From contig CADCSX010000012.1 in assembly GCA_902805475.1 (NCBI GenBank), positions 558,001-622,000 of the forward strand: a stretch of DNA of 64,000 nucleotides, given 5' to 3'. Made by a program: the position numbers and the translations under genes. This document shows positions 56,761 through 64,000 of the stretch, piece after piece; within the stretch, counting starts at the first letter, position 1; each line of letters opens with the position of its first letter. The notes beneath the pieces are model-generated. The model saw only the letters and a list, made by a program, of their open reading frames with translations. It was not told where the DNA came from and searched no databases. This DNA comes from Entonaema liquescens. Lineage: Eukaryota; Ascomycota; Sordariomycetes; Xylariales; Xylariaceae.

Positions 56761-59700
56761 TGCTGACTAACCGACTAACTAACTAACCCTATTTACTAGT
56801 TTGATGAGGTAGAATGGATTAGAACGGGACTAGAAAGTCGGGAGTAGAATTAGTTCTTAGTTCTTTCACGCCTTGGGTAATCCCCAGACGGGAGTTTAGG
56901 GGGGGGGGGAGATTCTGAGACAAAAAGACCTGTCACAGGGCTGTTAGTGCTGATTTTCTTTGACCTTGAAGGGACAAGTCTTGGGTAAGGAGGGTAGGGT
57001 AGATGGTCTAAAGTCTCGTGGCTGTCGCGTGTCTTTTCCAAATAGCTTAGCTAACCGTGTTGATACTATCTTGTTACCTGGGTGGAGGTGCCATAGTAAG
57101 GTACCTAATAGTAGTATCGGATGAAATAAGACACGGGATTTAAGTGGTAGTTTCGTTGAGGTTGTTTTTTCTTTATCATCATGAGACTGCGTCGAGACGT
57201 CTGATCATAACGACTACTTAAAGTATCTACATAATCGGTACTTGAACATCAGACGCAGTTACAAAGGCCAGTGGGCTAGTTGTATGCACATACGTTAGGT
57301 AGGTAAGTCAAGGTAGCTTATTGTCACGGACCATTTCCCATAGTACATTCACTTTACCGGTAGACGGCGGATCCTGTCCAAAGGTAGGTGCATACAAGGG
57401 AATTCCCTACGCCCTAATATCCCACGAGGTGCTCCTCGCAGCCCTCATTTGCGGCGGCATATAAGGCACTCCACCCGAGCGCTGCGTGCGCAGCATGCTC
57501 CGAGCCAATGGCGGCTGGTCTCGTCGTGAATAGGACGCGACTTGGGATAGATTGTAGATTGTACTGTATTGGTTTTGTCGTGGAAGACTGGCTACCTACA
57601 CGTTGGTCGGAGAATATTTTGTACGAAGGTAGAAATGTTCGCGGTTTATCCTTGTTATTGGATTCATGTGGTGTTGAAAATATCTATCGTTCCAGGCCGG
57701 TCTCGTTAAGATTTAAGCTATTGGATTATAATCTGCCTCACGAATGGGGCCATCTCGCCGCCAGTCTGGTAAGTGTTCTTTAAGGTTAGGTCGACACGGT
57801 GTTTGGTACTAAAGGGGACACAGTAGATAGATACTAGACATGTATGGTACTATAACCTGCTCCTAACTATATGCACAGTAGGCATGACTATCAGAATATG
57901 CGCCCCTGACGTTTAACGCTATCCCAAGTTTTCGGTCTCAACCAGAGCTCACGCTCCTCGAAAGAAATGACGTGAAAAGAGGGGCAGGAAGATCGGATTC
58001 GGGCTTAGATAATGGCTACTTTGCAAGTAGTTCAAGTCAGATGGATAGATAGAGTGAGTGGATTACTACCAACTGGGACAAAAATGCCTCAAATCTGTCC
58101 TGCTGCCGCTCCCGACTCCATCGTGGTTCATCTACACGGTGGGTTTGGGTGGAGTCATGCCGAGGAGAGGTGCGTAGCACGGATGAGGACGAGGAAATCA
58201 GGGTACTATGTAACTTCGATACATCTCCGGATATTGCTCCCAGTATACGCATTATGTATGGACGGTCTGTATAGTCTGTCTACGCCCGAAATCAACCTCG
58301 ACAAGGCCGCAGCGTGTTGAGTTGAAGTGGAACCCTTAATTTCTGCCGCACATAACGTACTCTGTGTAACGGAGAGGCCTTGCGTCTACGTTCGTCTGGT
58401 CCGCCTCGTAGGCAGCATGTAATGTCTATCGTCGCTTAACGCTATACCGAGTTCCTGAGCGGGTTACCCACTTGGCTCGACTTGTCTTGTGCGACATAGT
58501 ACGTGCTTCAGGATGCCTGTCTGTGCTTGTACATCTGTAGATATATACATTTATAAGCTGAGTGAAGGAATACAGTCGATGCAGTATCGTTACTTAGTAT
58601 ACGTACAACCCAATACACACCACAATAGACTTGTACAGTCCATGCAGATGTATCCGTGCCACGGCGTCGTCTGGGATGATATTCTATTTTCGTGCTTCTC
58701 TCCCATCATCAGTATTGTCATCTCCGCTTTTGTTTCTCGCCGGTTGACTCTGACAGTTGGACAAGACTACTAAAAGATGATCGGGGAAGAGTCACAGTAT
58801 CGTGGGGAGAGGGGGCGGTATCACCGCCTCTCTTACAACCCCCCCTTTCCCCGGAGTGGACCTCGATTCCCTCCGCATATGAAGGTTCATGTAGAACCAA
58901 GGCAATGAGAACGACTTAGAACAGGCCTCGTTGCCATACTAGGTACACGTTCTACCTAGGTGGTACTACGGTTTCAAAAGACGCTTCTTCTTAGGCATTC
59001 TCCTAAACTACGTAATTAAGAGCTGGCTTGACCATTTGTACCTTAAACACACCGTAACAATCATACAGAGTGGCCGTGGTGTCTTGTATTTTTGCGCGCG
59101 GGTGATGGAGAAGCTTATTCGATATCCACACGCACGCTTATTACACATGACAGGGCGCACAGACGGATATCTAATAATATCATAGGAGTTTCTTTTCTTT
59201 TCTTTTTTTTTTTCGCTCGGGAAAGTCCCCCGGTGCGAAACTAAGGAAGAACGGCAATACACATCTGACGCGAGGCCTAAGAGCCACAGTAAGTAGGTAT
59301 GTGAGAGATAGATAGAATGATATGCTCGCATAGTAGGAACAGGTGGTACAGCTACGTACGAATATATTCGATGATATCAGATTCTCTGCGTTCGCGGCCA
59401 GCATAAGGCATAAGCATGACGATGGTTTCCGTCCGCAAACTACTTCCCGCCGTAGAGAGCAAGGTCCCCGTACGCTGTTAGAGCAGAAGCAATAGATTGA
59501 AGTTGCCGATCAGACGGGCATGTCTAATTACTATCACACCACAATGTTTATCTACCACTCGTATTCCTGTTAGTTTCTTCTCTACAGACGCCTGCAAGTG
59601 ATGCCAAGAGCAGATATCGTATCATATAAGATATACATCACGCTGCTAGTTAACGGGTAAGGGGTTGGGTCATGGCTACATCATATTATTATTTTTTATG

Positions 59701-62700
59701 TACGTAATGAACTATGCGAGAATCGCGCGAACATGCTAGTTACCTATTGTTGGAGCTCCGTCGGATGTTGCGCTTCGCCTATGTCTGCATATGCCGCCGC
59801 ATGCGGCGATCGTCACTGGCTTCCCATACGAAGAGCCTTGCAGATGCTATCTGAAAGAAGATGGAGTGAATAGTGCATTTACTTAGCTTAGGTTGATATT
59901 AACGTTGGGTTACCAAGGTCTCCTCCTTTTCGGACTTGAATTGGAGATTAATTCATACATGTGATAGGAGGAAAACCTGGTTATTCTCAAAACTTGATCC
60001 TTACAACCTACCCATTCATCTCCATTGTATCTATCATATTTCACCATCAACCCCAGCACCCACGCGTGGACCAATCCCCAATCCATGGTCAGCTTCCTGC
60101 TCTACCTCTCCCAAAGTCGGCATTACCGTTGCGCGAGATGGGAAACTGACAGTCTTACCGATTGACGAATCCGTACATCCGTGACATTGGAGGATGCCAC
60201 GGCACTTTCGAGAACCGGGTCGCTGGAACTTACCACTTGCCTAATTCTCGCTGCCCATATTGCTAGTCGCTAAGTGACCTGCCGTTTCTCTTCCATATGT
60301 TTCAGCTTAATTCCCCGTAGGAAGGGATCTTTTCTTTTCTTTATTTTCCAGCTTTCTGGTTTCTCAGGCGGCGATCACGAGGCTATTGGGTCTTCTAGAA
60401 ATTATCTTCCCGCTCCTTCGCGACGCTATCATCACTACAGAGCCGCGAGTCGCCTGTCTTCCCGTGTCTCTGAAGACGCGGCTCGGGTCTCGGGTATCTG
60501 AACACAAATGTAGACAAGTAATACGCTTCTGTGGTCCGGATTTCGGAGTACCGTTACGGTGGTACATTACCTAGGGCGAGGAGATAGGTATCATCTATCT
60601 CACGATCTAGCACTACGTCTAGGTACTTGTATGCTTGCAGTGTAATGATGTGAGAATATTCCGGTGCATGCGAGACGCACATCGGGCATGGGGTGATGAC
60701 CCGTGTTCCAAGCAGATTAGAGGGTAGAATAGGTAATTTAAGGCCGTATGCAACGTTTTCCGGTTCGGTTTCGATGAGACCAGAGACATCCAGCGTGATA
60801 CCCGCATCCCTACGTGTATTCGCCGTCACTGGCACAAGGAGAACGGAAAAAAAGATGCATATATGTTGGATCTATTCCTAGCCCCAGGTGGTAATACTGC
60901 TGTAGAACCAACCTCACTTTCACGTATACTCCGCGATCGGTAATGTAACCTCGCCTCTCGATGACATCTGCTGTGGTCCGTTTGATGTCCCACGAACCGT
61001 TTTCCTCCTTTCACTCCTGGTTCGCCGCCCTCCTTTTTTGTGGCTTTTCTCCTCGGACGACTTGTCGCAGAGATGTTCGTCAGCTTTGGGTTAGGGGTCT
61101 TGGCTTCCTGACACTGGTCTGAGAACCCGGTTTCCTATGCATCCACTTCATCAACTAGCATCGCATCGCCGTTGCCGAGGTAAGAGGGCATCCCGTTGCA
61201 GTTGGTTAAAACACCGGATTTCGAGGAGTTAAGATCTATGACCGCTAAGTCCAGTCCATTAATCTCCCATTCGCTTATGATAAGTAATGAGAGCCTCGAG
61301 TCGATGACGATATACCCAGCACTAGGGCCTTGGGGGCGACGGTGTTCAATCAAATATCACCGATCCGATGCTGGGTATGTGAATTGCTAATGCTACCTAG
61401 GAACGGTATCCTGAAAGAAGAGTAACTTGATCATCGAATCGGCCCGTTAGCTCTAGTGCTACATCTATAACTACGGATTTCCCTACTGATCCCTAGCGCG
61501 TCGTCTTCTGTAGCGGATAGGTCCTTTTGTGCTGTAGGAGAGATATGAGAAGAGCTAGCTAGAGACGCGAGAGGGGTTATTAGGCGCGTGCTACTGTGCT
61601 TACCAGGTCGCCACCGATGCGCAAAGCGCCTCTATTTGTTCGTCTTGGAATACAGACTGCTCCAACGTAACAGGGGCAACCAGTTAGTGGCACTAATTAC
61701 TTTTACATGATAGGGTAGCTTTGACCAGGTGTTCTATAACCCCTTGTAGGTAGTATGCGAGGAAACCAGGATTTTGTGTTGGTGTAATTCAGAAGGCCAT
61801 GGAGGGGAGATGAATCTAGATATGATAGTATATTAAGTCTACTATTACACGCATTTGGGCAGCCATAACTAGAGTCTTATGTCTACACGGCGTATCCGTA
61901 TATATGTAAAACTGCATTAGGAACGGCCCGCGGATGCCTTACAACGTACAGAAGTGCCAGGTAGAAATCAGATTTGATTATGAACAAAATATACATTCCT
62001 TGAATATAAACTCTTGTCGTAGTATGCTAGGTACTTGACATGCGGCAGTAGGTATACTTCCAATATATAATTCCCCCATGATGAATTACTTGTGAATCTT
62101 AGGGACAAGCTACTGCCTCCATTCATAAGACAATGATTTAAGCTAAATAAAACTAGACTCTCCTAATACTAACAGCTGCTTCTATAATTAATCATCAGCA
62201 TGTATTTAGATAACTGCTCGTCATAGATGATCGCCGAAAATTTGTGGCTTCTCTGTTAGACCGCTTCACAGGCGCATTAGATAGGTCTAACTAATTAACT
62301 AACTGAACACGAGGTGGCTGTAGCACTGACGTGTTAGCTGTCGCTTAATACGTCCCGTGTCTTATTCGTTATGATACGGAGCGAGCACTCATTATTCGAC
62401 AGTGAGAAGTAAACGGGAATGCCAGATTGGCCTTCATGGAGAATGTATCGAGAAGTCGAGAATTTATGATAGCATTACCATAGGTAACTGGTGTTTAACG
62501 GTTGGATGATAAACCGCCTGCTTAGGGGGTAGTACTCCGAATTTTCTATAAGAAACTAACTACCTAGATTTGCCTCCTATGTAATCTTTGTATTATCGCT
62601 GGCTAATAAATTCCACAACTATTCTCGGAGGGTTCTTGAGCGTTAGGCGCGCGCTCATTACTCGTAGTATCTTACCATTGCATTCTTCCCCTCGCCCCAT

Positions 62701-64000
62701 GATCCACTTTCATGTCCCCGACCACATAAAAGAGAAATATGTTGGTAGAAGCTGTTCGGTTTCAACATTCTAGCCATCTGTAGTGTAACAATTGAATGTG
62801 AGAACTGGAAAATGTCGTGTGTGGCTATTTTATGTGCGACTGGCCTCGGCTATATGTGCCTAAAAGCTCCCTGGTAGGAGCTCTGATTCGTTCTGCTAAC
62901 TACCTAACTCCTCTCCTAACTCTTGTTCTCACTTCAGCCTAGCAATTGGGTCCCTGGGGACGTGAAACGGCCTGTATGAGGGGCCGCGTGGGGTGGCTTG
63001 GTGTACCTAGACGTTGACCGTAGTTGTACAAAAGAGCGTTTACGAAGGGCTGACTAGGTACTAACTGCCTACTCTTACCTGGTCTTCCTGGTAAGCTGCT
63101 TGAAGCTCTCCCTGTATGCGATTACGACTTATGTAAGGAGATTCCTAGTGGCATGTATATGGAATGACACTAAAAAGGGCCGACCTGGCGGCTCTGGGGG
63201 TGCTGGGACAGGCTCTCATATCTCGCTGTTGGGGATTTCAGGGCCATATTTAGCGTCCAACTAACCGCCGGAGACCCCTGAATAGGTCTACCCAGTTGTA
63301 TGATAATGAGCTAGCGGTCAGAAATACCAGTTAAACTATGCTAGAAAGATGGCTTGTTTTCCAGCCACTAGAATTTCGGCCTTGAGAATATCACATGGTA
63401 ATATTCGTGATAATTACCTTCAAATACTTTGGACAAGGAAGTAGATAACTAGTACCGCTACCTGTAACCTTTAGGGGCTTCCGTAAATAAACCCATTGTT
63501 ATAATCACCGATACCTGTTTACATACGCACGTAGCACGTTCAAATCCCGTCAAAGATCCACGTACCTACCTAGGTACGTAGGGGTGCACGATGCTCTATC
63601 AACCGCCCGGGATACCCAGACCAGAAAGCTGTAGTAATTACATCAGAGCATCCCTGTGCACCATCGGCAGACATACCGACCCACCAAGAAACGATGTCCA
63701 GGCAGTTCCCAGTCATGTATTCGGGGTTCAAGTTGCCTAGACAGGGAATTTCCCACTGAGCGGTCTTGTTACAGGTAGGTAACTTGGGTCGACAGTTGGT
63801 GAGCGGGCTAGTGCCCAACGTTACATACATACATACATGGCTCGTCTAGGTACCGACAGAGCAGAGCCTACGGGCTAAACAGTAAGGTCGTTAGTGCAGA
63901 GCGTTCTCGGCTCTCAAAACGTCCAATTTAGGTCCTGGAGAACGGGAAGATGTTGCGGAATTCCTTCCCTGCGACATAGCCTAGGTAATACCTAGCGACA

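Larger units (their letters stand above)
54577..64000. other. 9.4-kb stretch without a supportable gene
   Basis: Both strands show only short ORFs without domains or coherent exon chains. Contents: a G11 run (56899-56909), ATGGT-type and TGATTA-type microsatellites, several CCTAGGTA palindromes, and faint protein-like fragments near 57430-57520 and 60550-61700 (minus). Base composition is not strongly AT-biased, so heavy RIP is not evident. Confidence 0.5.

Noticed and set aside
60364..61014. Basic ORFs of 62-67 aa on minus
   Set aside because: Not intact genes by themselves; treated only as part of a possible relic.
63480..63590. Possible tRNA (GTTCAAATCC near 63539)
   Set aside because: B-box-like only; no A box or acceptor stem upstream.
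1..64000. CRISPR arrays, bacterial operons, rRNA genes
   Set aside because: None seen; all structure is that of a fungal nuclear genome.

Overview
This window is eukaryotic nuclear DNA from a filamentous ascomycete (Pezizomycotina, probably Sordariomycetes; the order is not resolved). The evidence is dense genes on both strands, many 48-115 bp GT-AG introns with CTAAC/CTRAY branch sites, and recognisable fungal proteins: a DUF1399 glycine-rich protein, a Vps38/UVRAG-type protein, an Rtc1/WDR24-type SEA subunit, a class I CPD photolyase, ribosomal protein eS21, an Slx4-type protein, cactin and a forkhead factor. There is no bacterial-style operon. Gene models were spliced by hand; total coding lengths divide by three and intron phases agree unless stated otherwise.

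Layout. 0-2.8 kb: DUF1399 protein with a Cys/Gly-rich tail (minus). 2.8-11.3 kb: gene-poor, with a 578-bp terminal-inverted-repeat element, one low-complexity Ser/Asp protein and one copy of a 140-bp hairpin-rich mobile element. 11.3-14.7 kb: a small unknown gene, then a fungal STAND-type gene (minus) whose first exon is broken by the second copy of that element. 15.4-21.7 kb: convergent Vps38-like and Rtc1-like genes, both tied to vacuole/TORC1 trafficking. 22.7-27.6 kb: a DapA-family aldolase with an apparent frameshift, a Nudix hydrolase, a secreted protein with two apparent frameshifts, and a second (NUDT19-like) Nudix gene. 27.8-29.2 kb: an unknown five-exon protein built from exon-sized repeats. 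30.2-32.2 kb: CPD photolyase. 32.9-36.9 kb: a tandem duplication in which each unit has a tRNA-like/SINE-like element followed about 526 bp later by a two-exon gene of unknown function. 38.0-41.2 kb: divergent eS21 and Slx4. 41.9-43 kb: a zinc-ribbon-like protein. 45.2-47.7 kb: two small genes with similar architecture, each ending in a membrane-anchor exon. 48.3-50.1 kb: cactin. 52.7-54.6 kb: forkhead factor with a long leader. 54.6-64 kb: a 9.4-kb stretch with no supportable gene, only microsatellites and faint protein-like relics.

How the genes relate. Most are unrelated housekeeping genes. DNA repair is represented by the photolyase and Slx4, nutrient signalling and vacuolar traffic by Vps38 and Rtc1, RNA processing by cactin, and nucleotide or CoA sanitation by the two Nudix enzymes. 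The least ordinary material is the hairpin-rich element with 5-bp target duplications, the STAND gene it disrupted, and the conserved tRNA-like elements ahead of the duplicated unknown genes.
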